NCBI RefSeq assembly: GCF_001005085.2
Contig: NZ_LBMU02000018.1
Location: 1 to 40,587, forward strand
Reading direction: 5' to 3'
Length of the DNA stretch: 40,587 nt
Source: Streptomyces humi
GTDB lineage: Bacteria; Actinomycetota; Actinomycetes; Streptomycetales; Streptomycetaceae
The position numbers were made by a program, and so were the translations under genes. The notes beneath the pieces were generated by a model. That model was given only the letters and a program-made list of their open reading frames with translations. It did no database searches and was not told the origin of the DNA. This document shows positions 9,034 through 20,648 of this stretch, in pieces (positions within the stretch are counted from its first letter, which is position 1; each line of letters begins with the position of its first letter).

Positions 9034-9207
9034 TCAGCGGACGATGCGGTGGTGCCGTCCGCCGTGGCGCAGGCGCAGCACGCCGTAGACCAGGTCGGCG
9101 ACCAGGACGACGGCGCCGATGACGAACAGGTAGAACAGTCCGTGGGCGGTGAAGCCGACGATGCCCAGGATCAGGGCCACGAGGATCAGGAGCAGGAAGA
9201 GGGACAT
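9034..9207 (-). CDS. Small two-helix membrane protein (57 aa)
   Basis: Translates as a 57-residue protein starting MSLFLLLILVALILGIVGFT with a second hydrophobic stretch LFYLFVIGAVVLVADLVYG and a basic His/Arg tail ending RHHRIVR. ACAGGAG lies 6 bases before the ATG at 9207, an excellent start. It follows the PRC-barrel gene by 25 bases on the same strand, so both are probably transcribed from the sigma-B-type promoter at 9611-9635. No family is recognised with confidence; short hydrophobic proteins of this type are common among Streptomyces stress genes. Function unknown. Confidence 0.75.
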   Translation of the reverse strand: MSLFLLLILVALILGIVGFTAHGLFYLFVIGAVVLVADLVYGVLRLRHGGRHHRIVR

Positions 9208-9232
9208 CGGATCTCCTGTCGCATCGGTCCGG

Positions 9233-9589
9233 TCAGCGCCGGGCGAGTCGCCGCTCGCCGCCGGCGCCGGGGGTGTAGTCGAGCTCGTAGTGCGCGAAGA
9301 CCGACGGTTCCCGGACCGCCGGGAGCTCGCCGTCCGTGTCGATCGCGGGGGCCTTCTTGACCACTCCCCGGTCGTAGGCGACCTTCAGGTAGCCGGGACC
9401 CACGGTGGCCTTCACCAGGGGGACGAACGCCAGCCGGCGGCGGGTGGGCAGCCCGACGGTGACGGTGGCGTAGAGGGGTTCGTCGGTCGCGGTGTCGACG
9501 TAGACCGCCTCGAGGACGCCGATCTTGTGACCGGCGGGGTCCACGACGTCGTGGCCGCGCCATTCCCGGATGTCTCCTGCTTCGAACAT
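9233..9589 (-). CDS. PRC-barrel domain stress protein
   Basis: 118 residues. The N-terminal PRC barrel (about 5-80) shows GHDVVDPAGHKIGVLEAVYVD and TRRRLAFVPLVKATVG, strands typical of PRC-barrel proteins related to RimM and the photosynthetic reaction centre H subunit. The tail is unstructured. In Streptomyces, proteins of this kind are usually uncharacterised and osmotic- or stress-induced. GGAGGTGGGCG precedes the ATG at 9589 and a close sigma-B promoter match sits just upstream. It is first gene of a likely two-gene unit with the small membrane protein. Confidence 0.82.
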   Translation of the reverse strand: MFEAGDIREWRGHDVVDPAGHKIGVLEAVYVDTATDEPLYATVTVGLPTRRRLAFVPLVKATVGPGYLKVAYDRGVVKKAPAIDTDGELPAVREPSVFAHYELDYTPGAGGERRLARR

Positions 9590-9610
9590 CGCCCACCTCC
9601 GGTGGTGCGG

Positions 9611-9635
9611 GTACCCCCGGAGCAGGCAGGTAGAC
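9611..9635 (-). promoter_or_regulatory. Sigma-B-type promoter for the PRC-barrel gene
   Basis: On the minus strand GTCT (9635-9632), 15 bases, then GGGTAC (9616-9611) matches GNNT-N14-16-GGGTAY exactly. The -10 element ends 21 bases before the PRC-barrel ATG, leaving room for the ribosome site, so position and orientation are ideal. Confidence 0.6.
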
Positions 9636-9653
9636 GCGCCGTGCGGACCCGGG

Positions 9654-12293
9654 TCAGGGCACCACGCGGATGCCGACGATGCAGGTGTCGTCGTCGGTGT
9701 CGGACCTGCTGTGGGTCAGCAGGCGGTCCAGCCGTTGTTCGAGGGTCCGGGGAATGGTGCGAGCGGCGGTGAGCAGCTGTGCCAGGGACTCCTCCACGGA
9801 CCTGTCACGGCGTTCGATCAGGCCGTCCGTGTACATCAGCAGGGTGTCGTCGACGGCGAGCTGCACCTCGTGCTCCTGGTAGGCGGCCTCGGGCACGGCG
9901 CCCAGCAGCAGGCCCTGGACGAGCGGCAGCGGTTCCGCCTCGGCGCCGCGGACCAGGACGGGCGGCAGATGGCCGGCCCGGGCCCAGCGCAGGGTGTGGC
10001 GGTCGGGGTCGTACAGACCGCATACGGCGGTGGCGGTGACGGAGCCGGTCAGGTGGTGCGTCACCATGTTCAGCCAGGACAGCAGCTGTGCCGGGCCCGC
10101 GCCGGTCACGGCGAGGCCGCGCAGGGCGTTGCGCAGGACGACCATGCTGGTGGCGGCCTCGATGCCGTGTCCGGCGACGTCGCCGACGCACAGCAGCACC
10201 ATCCGGGACGGCAGCACGACCGCGTCGTACCAGTCGCCGCCGACCAGGTTCTGGGTCTCCGCGGGCCGGTAGCGCACCGCCAGGTCCAGGCCGGGGACCG
10301 CCAGCGGGGCCTGCGCGGGCGGCATGATGGCGTGCTGGAGCTGGAGGGTGAGCCGGTTGCGTTCGCTGGCCTGCTGCTCGGTGTGGGCCAGCTGGTCGCG
10401 GGTGGCGGCCAGGGCCACCTCGGTCCAGTGGTGGGCGGAGATGTCCTGGTAGGCGCCGCGTACGACGTACGGCTCGCCGCCGGAGTCGAGGACCGGTTCG
10501 GCGACCACCCGGATGTGGCGGGTGACCCCGTCGGGCCGCTGGAGGCGGAACGAGGTGGACGCGGGGCGGCGGCTGTGCAGCAGGGTGCGCAGGAACCGGC
10601 CGATGGCGACGGCGTCGTCGGGGTGGGCGTGGGCGGTCAGGTCCTCCAGCGGCACGGGGGCGGCGGAGGAGGGCCGGCCGTAGAGGTCGAAGAGCTGGCC
10701 GTTCCAGGTGATCTCGCCGGTGAGCAGGTTCTCCTCGAAGCCGCCGATCCGGCCCAGCCGCTGGGCGTGCTTGAGCAGACTGGCCAGCCGGGCGGTCTCG
10801 TCCTCGATGCGCCAGATGAGCAGGACGCTGCCGCCGTGCCGGCTGATGTTGAAGTCGGCGACCGCGGACAGCGGGACGTCGTCGACCAGGGCGGTGAGGC
10901 GCATGCGGTGGGCGCGGTAGGGCTCGCCGGTGGCGAAGACCCGCTCGATCCGGTCGAAGAGCTCGCTGTGGCCGGCGACCATCGGGTAGGCCTCCAGGAG
11001 CAGGGCGTCGTTGATGACGCTCCGGGGCCGGCCGGCGGGGTCCAGGAAACGGCTGTTCACGTGGTGGATCCGGAAGTCGACGAGGTTGCCGTCGGCGTCC
11101 AGGTGCGGCACCAGCACCAGGGCCGGGTCGTGCAGTCCCTCGGCGAGGTCCATCAGTTCGGTGACGTCCGGCGTCGCGCGCGGACCGGCGTCGCCGTCGA
11201 GGTGGCCCGGGGCGGACGTCTCCAGGGTGTGTCCGCACAGGTCGGCCAGCGCCTCGACCTGCCGGACGATCGGCGGGGCGGGGGTGTGCAGCGGGGCCGG
11301 CCAGGCGATCTCCAGCACGCCGTGGATACGACCGCCGGTCCCGGCCGGTACGGCGGCCCGGCCGCCGTCGGGGTTCTGGTGCTGGCCGATGGAGGGCAGC
11401 CCGGTCTCGGCCAGGCTGTGGATCCAGTGGCCCTCGCGCTCGGTCAGGCCCCGGCGGGCCACGGTCGCCACGCCGGGCGGGACGTGCCGCCAGCGGCCGG
11501 CCTCGGCGGCGGAGAACCCGGCGTGGCCCGCCAGGGTGAGCGAGCCGTCGGTGCCCAGGGCCCAGATCGCGACGGCCTCGGCGCCCAGCGGGGCCAGGGC
11601 GTGTTCCAGCAGGGCGTCGGCCACGGCCTGGGTGTCGTGGGCGGCCAGCGCGCCGCTCTCGGCGGCCCGCAGCCGTACGCTCGCCGCGCCGGAGGTCTCG
11701 GTGGGGGCCGCGGTGACCGTGAGGAAGTCGGCGGCGACCTCCGAGAGCCGGTCCCGTGCGGCCTGGTTGATGACGTCGACGGCGAACTCCAGGGGGGTCA
11801 CCCCGGCCTGCCCGGCGAGTTCGGCCAGCTGCCGGGCGGCCTGCGCCGGGCCGCACCCGAGCCGTTCCACGAGGATGCCCTTGGCCATCTCGATCAGCGC
11901 ACGGCCGTCCGCCTCGACGTGCGCGGCCCGCACCTCACGCCGCAGCCGCTCCACGGTCGCCGCAAGCCGGCCGACGGGCGACCGCTCCCCGCCCCCGTCC
12001 GGTCCGGCGACCCGGACCTCGCCGGCACCGCCGACGGCGACGGACGGCTCATCGTCCGCCGGGGCGAGAACGTCCGCCGAGGCCGGACCCGCAGCCGGAG
12101 CGAGACCGTCCGGCGAGCCCGGACCCCCGGCCGACGCGGGGTCCTCCCCGTTCGCCGGTACCAGGCCGGTCCTCGGGCCGGCCGGGTCCGCGGAGGGGTG
12201 AGCGTCCGCCGGGGCGGGGGCTCCCGTCGTGGGACGGTCGCCCGCCGGGGTGCCGGGGTTCCGGGGTTCGGGCGGTTGACGGAGATCGCTCAC
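9654..12293 (-). CDS. ANTAR-GAF-PAS-PAS-SpoIIE multidomain phosphatase
   Basis: 879-residue soluble regulator. Residues 1-105 are low-complexity Ala/Pro/Gly/Asp. An ANTAR-like helix bundle follows (about 115-178: ALIEMAKGILVERLGCGPAQ), then a GAF-like domain (about 195-345), two PAS-like domains (about 375-475 and 490-620, the second with a clear PAC segment) and a PP2C-type SpoIIE phosphatase (about 640-879) with VGGDWYDA, VGDVAGHGIEAA and DDDTCIVGIRV. The phosphatase should dephosphorylate STAS antagonists in partner switching. GTG at 12293 is chosen because GGAGG lies 10 bases upstream. ANTAR normally ends response regulators and binds RNA; here it is internal. The neighbouring STAS and RsbW-like genes are plausible partners. 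Confidence 0.88.
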   Translation of the reverse strand: MSDLRQPPEPRNPGTPAGDRPTTGAPAPADAHPSADPAGPRTGLVPANGEDPASAGGPGSPDGLAPAAGPASADVLAPADDEPSVAVGGAGEVRVAGPDGGGERSPVGRLAATVERLRREVRAAHVEADGRALIEMAKGILVERLGCGPAQAARQLAELAGQAGVTPLEFAVDVINQAARDRLSEVAADFLTVTAAPTETSGAASVRLRAAESGALAAHDTQAVADALLEHALAPLGAEAVAIWALGTDGSLTLAGHAGFSAAEAGRWRHVPPGVATVARRGLTEREGHWIHSLAETGLPSIGQHQNPDGGRAAVPAGTGGRIHGVLEIAWPAPLHTPAPPIVRQVEALADLCGHTLETSAPGHLDGDAGPRATPDVTELMDLAEGLHDPALVLVPHLDADGNLVDFRIHHVNSRFLDPAGRPRSVINDALLLEAYPMVAGHSELFDRIERVFATGEPYRAHRMRLTALVDDVPLSAVADFNISRHGGSVLLIWRIEDETARLASLLKHAQRLGRIGGFEENLLTGEITWNGQLFDLYGRPSSAAPVPLEDLTAHAHPDDAVAIGRFLRTLLHSRRPASTSFRLQRPDGVTRHIRVVAEPVLDSGGEPYVVRGAYQDISAHHWTEVALAATRDQLAHTEQQASERNRLTLQLQHAIMPPAQAPLAVPGLDLAVRYRPAETQNLVGGDWYDAVVLPSRMVLLCVGDVAGHGIEAATSMVVLRNALRGLAVTGAGPAQLLSWLNMVTHHLTGSVTATAVCGLYDPDRHTLRWARAGHLPPVLVRGAEAEPLPLVQGLLLGAVPEAAYQEHEVQLAVDDTLLMYTDGLIERRDRSVEESLAQLLTAARTIPRTLEQRLDRLLTHSRSDTDDDTCIVGIRVVP

Positions 12294-12364
12294 GGTGTGT
12301 CTGTTCCTCCGCTGGTGCGTACGTCACGCGGGCTGCTGGTGGACGCGGTGGCTCGGGGCTCCGC

Positions 12365-16645
<4,281 letters not shown>

Positions 16646-16872
16646 GCACACCCTCGTTCCACTCCCCAGGAGTCCCCACCCCGAGGACTCGGAACCACAC
16701 CAGGGCCGCAAGCCCCACCCCACCAGCGGAGATTCCGTGTTCGACGGCTCCGGCCGATGGGAAAGCGGTCGCAGATTAACGCAAGGAACAGTCCGCGGCC
16801 AAAGCCCGCGGGAGCATCACGACCGGCCGGAAAAAGAGGGTGAGCAAGTCGGCATGGGGGCACCGGAGCGGG

Positions 16873-16897
16873 GTACCCGGACCGATTTCCCGGACGC
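16873..16897 (-). promoter_or_regulatory. Sigma-B-type promoter match upstream of the poly-HAMP kinase
   Basis: On the minus strand GCGT, 15 bases, GGGTAC. It would give a leader of about 220 bases before the kinase ATG. Because GGGTACCC is palindromic, the plus strand also fits (GCAT at 16852-16855, 15 bases, GGGTAC at 16871-16876), but no plus-strand gene follows. The 257-base gap 16646-16902 shows nothing else apart from a 6-bp inverted repeat (GAGTCC/GGACTC) near 16670-16690. Confidence 0.35.
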
Positions 16898-16902
16898 GCT
16901 CG

Positions 16903-17268
16903 TCACGCCGTGACGGCGTCCTCGACGGTCGGGTGACAGCTGACGAGGGCGTCGAGTCCCACCATCTGCACGATGCGCAGCGCGGGGCCCCGGGCCCCGG
17001 CGATGCGCAGCCAGCCCTCGGCGGCCCGGGTCGTCTGGTAGGCGGTGACCAGGGTGTTGATCCCGCTGGAGTCCATGAACGTGACGCTGCTCAGATCGAT
17101 GACGATCCGCACCCCGGCGCTGGGGTCGGCCGGGGGCATCGCCCCGGCCAGGGCGCCCGCGCTCTCGTAGTCGACCTCACCGCTGAGGGTGAGCACGGTG
17201 ATGCCGTCGGTGTCGGCGCGGGTCACGGACAGCCGGCCCCGACTCGTTGCTTCCTGGTTGTCTGTCAC
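16903..17268 (-). CDS. STAS-domain anti-sigma factor antagonist (RsbV/BldG-like)
   Basis: 121-residue STAS protein. It has [18 protein letters not shown] and [22 protein letters not shown]; Ser in DSSG is the predicted phosphorylation site. It would be phosphorylated by an RsbW-type kinase, such as the ATPase encoded divergently at 17469, and dephosphorylated by a SpoIIE phosphatase such as the one at 9654-12293. GTG at 17268 (AGG about 6 bases upstream) is preferred; ATG at 17283 adds five residues but has its GAGG directly abutting. The gap to the divergent ATPase is 200 bases. Confidence 0.85.
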   Translation of the reverse strand: MTDNQEATSRGRLSVTRADTDGITVLTLSGEVDYESAGALAGAMPPADPSAGVRIVIDLSSVTFMDSSGINTLVTAYQTTRAAEGWLRIAGARGPALRIVQMVGLDALVSCHPTVEDAVTA

Positions 17269-17372
17269 CTGCGACCTGCACATCCTCGGTCCGGCTGGGT
17301 TTCTCCGTAGCCAACGCTGCCCCGCGAAGCCGAATGTGATGCGCGAGACGGCCCGGTTTTCTCGCCGACCGG

Positions 17373-17398
17373 GAGTAGTGCCGCGCATCACCGGGTAA
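17373..17398 (+). promoter_or_regulatory. Possible sigma-B-type promoter before the anti-sigma ATPase gene
   Basis: GAGT, 16 bases, GGGTAA resembles GNNT-N14-16-GGGTAY with one mismatch in the -10. It lies about 70 bases before the ATG at 17469. Weak on its own; supported by the partner-switch context. Confidence 0.25.
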
Positions 17399-17468
17399 AC
17401 GCGCGCCCATGAACGGGGTATTGCAGAACGCCGGCAGGGAGCCTGTCCTGTTCGAGGAGTGTTCCCGG

Positions 17469-17939
17469 ATGCCGCAAGCCACACCTGACGATGTCACCTT
17501 CGCGCTGGACGGAGCGGACGGCTGCATCGCCGGCGCCCGCCACCGGACGTCCGAGTTCCTGGCGCAGGCCCGGTCCGCGCACGGAGTGCCGGTGCCGGCC
17601 CGCGCCGTGGACCTGGCGCAACTGGTGGTCAGCGAGCTGGTCACCAACGCCCTCAAGTACGCGCCCGGTCCGGTGCTGCTGCGGCTGGGCATCGCCGACG
17701 GCGCGCTGGAGATCGAGGTGTGGGACAGCGATCCGACGCTGCCGCTGGCCCGTGCCGCCGACACCGGACGGGTCGGCCAGCACGGTCTGGAGATCGTGCT
17801 GGCGGTGGTGCGGGGCTTCGAGGCGCGCCGGGAGCCGGTCGGCAAGCGCATCACCGCCCGGCTCGACCTCTTCGACGAGGTGCTGCCCGGCCTCGGCCGC
17901 CCGGACGGCCGGCCGGGGCTCCGTTCCCAGGGGGAGTGA
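17469..17939 (+). CDS. RsbW-like ATP-binding anti-sigma regulator
   Basis: 156-residue stand-alone HATPase of the anti-sigma serine kinase type. The N-box reads QLVVSELVTNALKYAPG; the following ATP-lid region is short (VWDSDPTLPLA, then GRVGQHGLEIVLAVV). These proteins bind sigma factors or STAS antagonists and phosphorylate the latter. ATG at 17469 is chosen for GAGGAG 9 bases upstream; an in-frame ATG at 17409 has no ribosome site. Divergent from the STAS gene at 16903-17268, making the pair a likely partner-switch unit. The target sigma factor is not in the window. Confidence 0.87.
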   Translation: MPQATPDDVTFALDGADGCIAGARHRTSEFLAQARSAHGVPVPARAVDLAQLVVSELVTNALKYAPGPVLLRLGIADGALEIEVWDSDPTLPLARAADTGRVGQHGLEIVLAVVRGFEARREPVGKRITARLDLFDEVLPGLGRPDGRPGLRSQGE

Positions 17940-18008
17940 ACGGCAGGCGCCGGGGCACACGGGGCGGTGTACGACCCACGTGACACGTGATGACGCAGGA
18001 GGCTTGCG

Positions 18009-18236
18009 ATGCTCATGGCCCACCCCGCCGTGCTGATGAACCTGATCGAGCAGTACGAGACGCTGCGGGTCCTGAACGCCGACGACGGGTCCGAAGAGGT
18101 CCGCAACCGGATGGCCGACATCGCCTACACGCTGTGCGTGGCCACCGGCACCAGTGACATCGACGCGGCTCTCGTCGCAGCCCGGCACCGGCTGCCCGGT
18201 GCCCGCACGGAGGACGAATCCCTGCTCTCGGCCTGA
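18009..18236 (+). CDS. DUF5133 family small protein
   Basis: 75 residues, mostly helical: MLMAHPAVLMNLIEQYETLR, then EEVRNRMADIAYTLCVATGTSDIDAALVAARH. The AYTLCV-TGT pattern matches the Streptomyces DUF5133 family as I remember it; function unknown. AGGAGG lies 6-7 bases upstream of the ATG. It sits 69 bases after the anti-sigma ATPase on the same strand, so co-transcription is possible. DUF5133 genes are often found near regulatory or stress genes in streptomycetes. Confidence 0.8.
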   Translation: MLMAHPAVLMNLIEQYETLRVLNADDGSEEVRNRMADIAYTLCVATGTSDIDAALVAARHRLPGARTEDESLLSA

Positions 18237-18252
18237 CCGGACGGCGGCGTGC

Positions 18253-19725
18253 TCACTCCGCGTCGGCGACGACCGAGCCCACGCGTTCGGCGAGGTGCGG
18301 GTCACGGCGGACGAGGAGCGTGGCGTAGCCGACGGCGGCGAGCAGGGCGGCCAGGGCCGCGTACGGGAACCAGCTGTACGGGGCCGGCTGGCCGGGTTTG
18401 GCGAGGTAGTAGAGGGGGACGAGGATGGCCAGGGCGCCGGTCGCCGGGAGGACGAGGTGGCGCAGGGGGCGGAACTCCTGCGGGCGGTAGCGGCGGTAGT
18501 ACAGCGGCAGGGCGATGTTGGAGGCCAGGTAGACCAGCAGGATCAGGATGGCGCCCAGGCTGGAGGACTCGGTGAAGAAGACCACGGGGTCCATCGGGCC
18601 GCCGCCCAGGACGTGGCCGAGTCCCCAGCCGCCGATGATCAGCAGTGCGGTGACCGTGAAGGTGACGATCGCGTTGTCGGGCGTCCGACGCGTGGGGTGG
18701 ACGTAGCCGAAGAAGGACGGCAGGAGCCCTTCCCGGCCCGCGTTGAAGATCAGCCGGGCCTGGGAGTTGATGCCCGCGATCAGTACGCCGAGGGTCGAGG
18801 TGAGGCCGCCGACGTAGGCGAGGGCGGCCAGTGCGCCGAGGGTGTCCTGGGCGACGTCGATGAACGGGATGGGCGAGCCGCCGAGCCGCCGCACGTCGTA
18901 GCCGAAGCCGGTCACGGTGGCGTAGGCGAACAGGATGTAGCTGACGGTCATGATGGCGATGGAGGAGAACACCGCGCGGCCCACGTTGCGGCGCGGGTTC
19001 TCCGTCTCCTCGGCGAGCGCGGCGGAGTTCTCCCAGCCGACGAAGAGGAACACGGCGATCGGGAAGCCCGCCGCGAGGCCGTCGAGGCCGTGGGTGATGT
19101 GGCCGGGCAGGAACGGGGCGGCGGACAGCGATCCGTGGTGTCCGGCGATCGCCGCGACCGAGACGACGACCAGGACCAGCATCTCCACGGCGAAGAAGTA
19201 TCCGGCCCACTTGGTGGAGACCTCGATCCCGCGCAGCATGAGCAGCATCGCGAGCCCGGTCAGCAGCAGGGTCCAGATGATCCAGGGGATCTCGAGGCCG
19301 GTGTAGTGGTGCAGGGTGATCTGCACGAACCCGCCGGAGATCGCGATGACGGACGCCATCGCGACGATGTAGCCGAGGCCCGCCAGCAGGGCCGTGGTCA
19401 CGGCGCTGACCGGCCCGAAGGTCCGGCCGACGAAGGTGATGAAGCTGCCGGCCGAGGGGTGGGCCCGGGAGAACTCGGCCAGGGTGTTGCCGAGCAGGGC
19501 CACGGCGACGCCGGCGGCGACGATGGTCAGCGGCGAGGCGACGCCCGCGGTCGTGGCCAGGAAGGCGAAGCCGAAGAAGAAGCTCATGGCCGGGCCGACG
19601 TTGGCCATGGTGGCGGCGGCGATGTCGGCCATGCCGAGGACTCCGCCGCGCAGTCGCTGGGGGGTGGCGCGGCCCGGTGGGCCCGATGCCGGCGGGGGGC
19701 CGACGGCGGATGCGGGATCGGGCAT
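18253..19725 (-). CDS. APC superfamily amino acid permease
   Basis: 490-residue permease with about 12 hydrophobic segments. The first helix carries MANVGPAMSFFFGFAFL after a Pro/Gly-rich cytosolic leader, and the body has ETENPRRNVGRAVFSS and INSQARLIFNAGREG, both typical of APC-family transporters. The substrate is not evident. GGAG lies 9 bases upstream of the ATG at 19725. It follows the GntR/FCD gene on the same strand by 81 bases, so it is the probable regulatory target. Confidence 0.87.
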   Translation of the reverse strand: MPDPASAVGPPPASGPPGRATPQRLRGGVLGMADIAAATMANVGPAMSFFFGFAFLATTAGVASPLTIVAAGVAVALLGNTLAEFSRAHPSAGSFITFVGRTFGPVSAVTTALLAGLGYIVAMASVIAISGGFVQITLHHYTGLEIPWIIWTLLLTGLAMLLMLRGIEVSTKWAGYFFAVEMLVLVVVSVAAIAGHHGSLSAAPFLPGHITHGLDGLAAGFPIAVFLFVGWENSAALAEETENPRRNVGRAVFSSIAIMTVSYILFAYATVTGFGYDVRRLGGSPIPFIDVAQDTLGALAALAYVGGLTSTLGVLIAGINSQARLIFNAGREGLLPSFFGYVHPTRRTPDNAIVTFTVTALLIIGGWGLGHVLGGGPMDPVVFFTESSSLGAILILLVYLASNIALPLYYRRYRPQEFRPLRHLVLPATGALAILVPLYYLAKPGQPAPYSWFPYAALAALLAAVGYATLLVRRDPHLAERVGSVVADAE

Positions 19726-19755
19726 GGCGCCAGCTCCTTCGGGGACGGTGTGCGA

Positions 19756-19783
19756 GCGGTTGCGGTTGCGGTTGCGGTTGCGG
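19756..19783. repeat. Hexanucleotide repeat (GCGGTT)4
   Basis: Four perfect copies of GCGGTT plus GCGG in the 81-base gap between the GntR gene and the permease it precedes. Slippage here would change spacing in the leader but no reading frame. Confidence 0.85.
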
Positions 19784-19806
19784 GGCCGGGCGGGGACCGG
19801 CGGGGG

Positions 19807-20493
19807 TCAGACGGCGCCGGGCCCGGCGTGCCGGTGTGCCTTCACCGCGGCCACCGCCAGGGCCATGTCGCCGCGGACGAGTTCCTTGAGGAGATCGGCG
19901 TGGTGGCGGTTGCGCGCGCGGACCACCTCGGGTTCCGGGGCCGGCAGCAGCAGGCACTGCCGGCCGAGCAGGTCGGCGGCGAACTCCCGGATCCCGGGCC
20001 CGCCGAGCGTCCGCGCCAGTTCGAGGTGGAAGCGGGCCTCCAGTTCCGGCAGCCGGTCCGGTGCGTCGGCGCGGTCCATGTCGTCGACGAGCGTGCGCAG
20101 CCCGTCCAGGACGCCGTCCGGGATCTCGCCGGCCGCGTGGGAGACCAGGCCGCACTCCAGGAGCAGGTGGAAGGAGTCCAGCGCGGCCGCCTCCGCGGGA
20201 TCGTGCAGCACGGCGAGGACCGCGTCCCACTCGCGCGCCACGAAGGTGCCCCCCGAGCGGCCCCTGCGGCGGTCCAGGAGGCCGTCCTGGCACATGCCCT
20301 CCAGGGCGCGGCGCACGGTGATCTCACCGATGCCGAGTTCCTCGGCCAGGACCCCGGCGTCCGGCAGCCGGTCCCCCGGCGCCTCGGACTTCAGGCGCAC
20401 CCGCAGGGCGATCCGGGAGCGGACGAGCTCCGCTCCGGGCCGTACCGGGCCCGGCCCGCTGTAGGGGCCGAACTTGCCCCCTGTATTCACCAC
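19807..20493 (-). CDS. GntR family (FadR/FCD) transcriptional regulator
   Basis: 228 residues. The N-terminal winged helix (about 22-90) includes RLPDAGVLAEELGIGEITVRR and LEGMCQDGLLDRR; the C-terminal helical FCD ligand domain (about 100-220) has HLLLECGLVSHAA and ARFHLELARTLGGP. FCD regulators usually respond to small carboxylates or amino-acid catabolites. Start is one of two adjacent GTG codons (20493 or 20490), with AGGGTGG upstream. It lies between a co-directional APC permease and a divergent one, so it may control both. Confidence 0.87.
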   Translation of the reverse strand: MVNTGGKFGPYSGPGPVRPGAELVRSRIALRVRLKSEAPGDRLPDAGVLAEELGIGEITVRRALEGMCQDGLLDRRRGRSGGTFVAREWDAVLAVLHDPAEAAALDSFHLLLECGLVSHAAGEIPDGVLDGLRTLVDDMDRADAPDRLPELEARFHLELARTLGGPGIREFAADLLGRQCLLLPAPEPEVVRARNRHHADLLKELVRGDMALAVAAVKAHRHAGPGAV

Positions 20494-20565
20494 GACGCCA
20501 CCCTAACGGCGCCCCTGCCGACACGGCCCGACGCTGAAGCGAAAAATAGAGCAGGGTGAACATTT

Positions 20566-20579
20566 AAACAAGACTGTTT
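20566..20579. promoter_or_regulatory. Inverted repeat in the AT-rich divergent promoter (candidate GntR operator)
   Basis: AAACA-AGAC-TGTTT lies in an AT-rich patch (about 20538-20605) that stands out in this genome. It is 73 bases from the GntR start and 70 from the permease start. A role as operator is inferred from position only. Confidence 0.35.
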
Positions 20580-20648
20580 TTTTGGATCGTACTGAACTAA
20601 TTTTCGTGCCGCTCGTCCCCTCCGTCCCCTCCCCCCCTGGATGTCGAG

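Noticed and set aside
19756..19783. Phase-variable switch from the (GCGGTT)4 repeat
   Set aside because: Only four units in a non-coding gap, no overlap with a recognisable promoter element, and no frame to switch.
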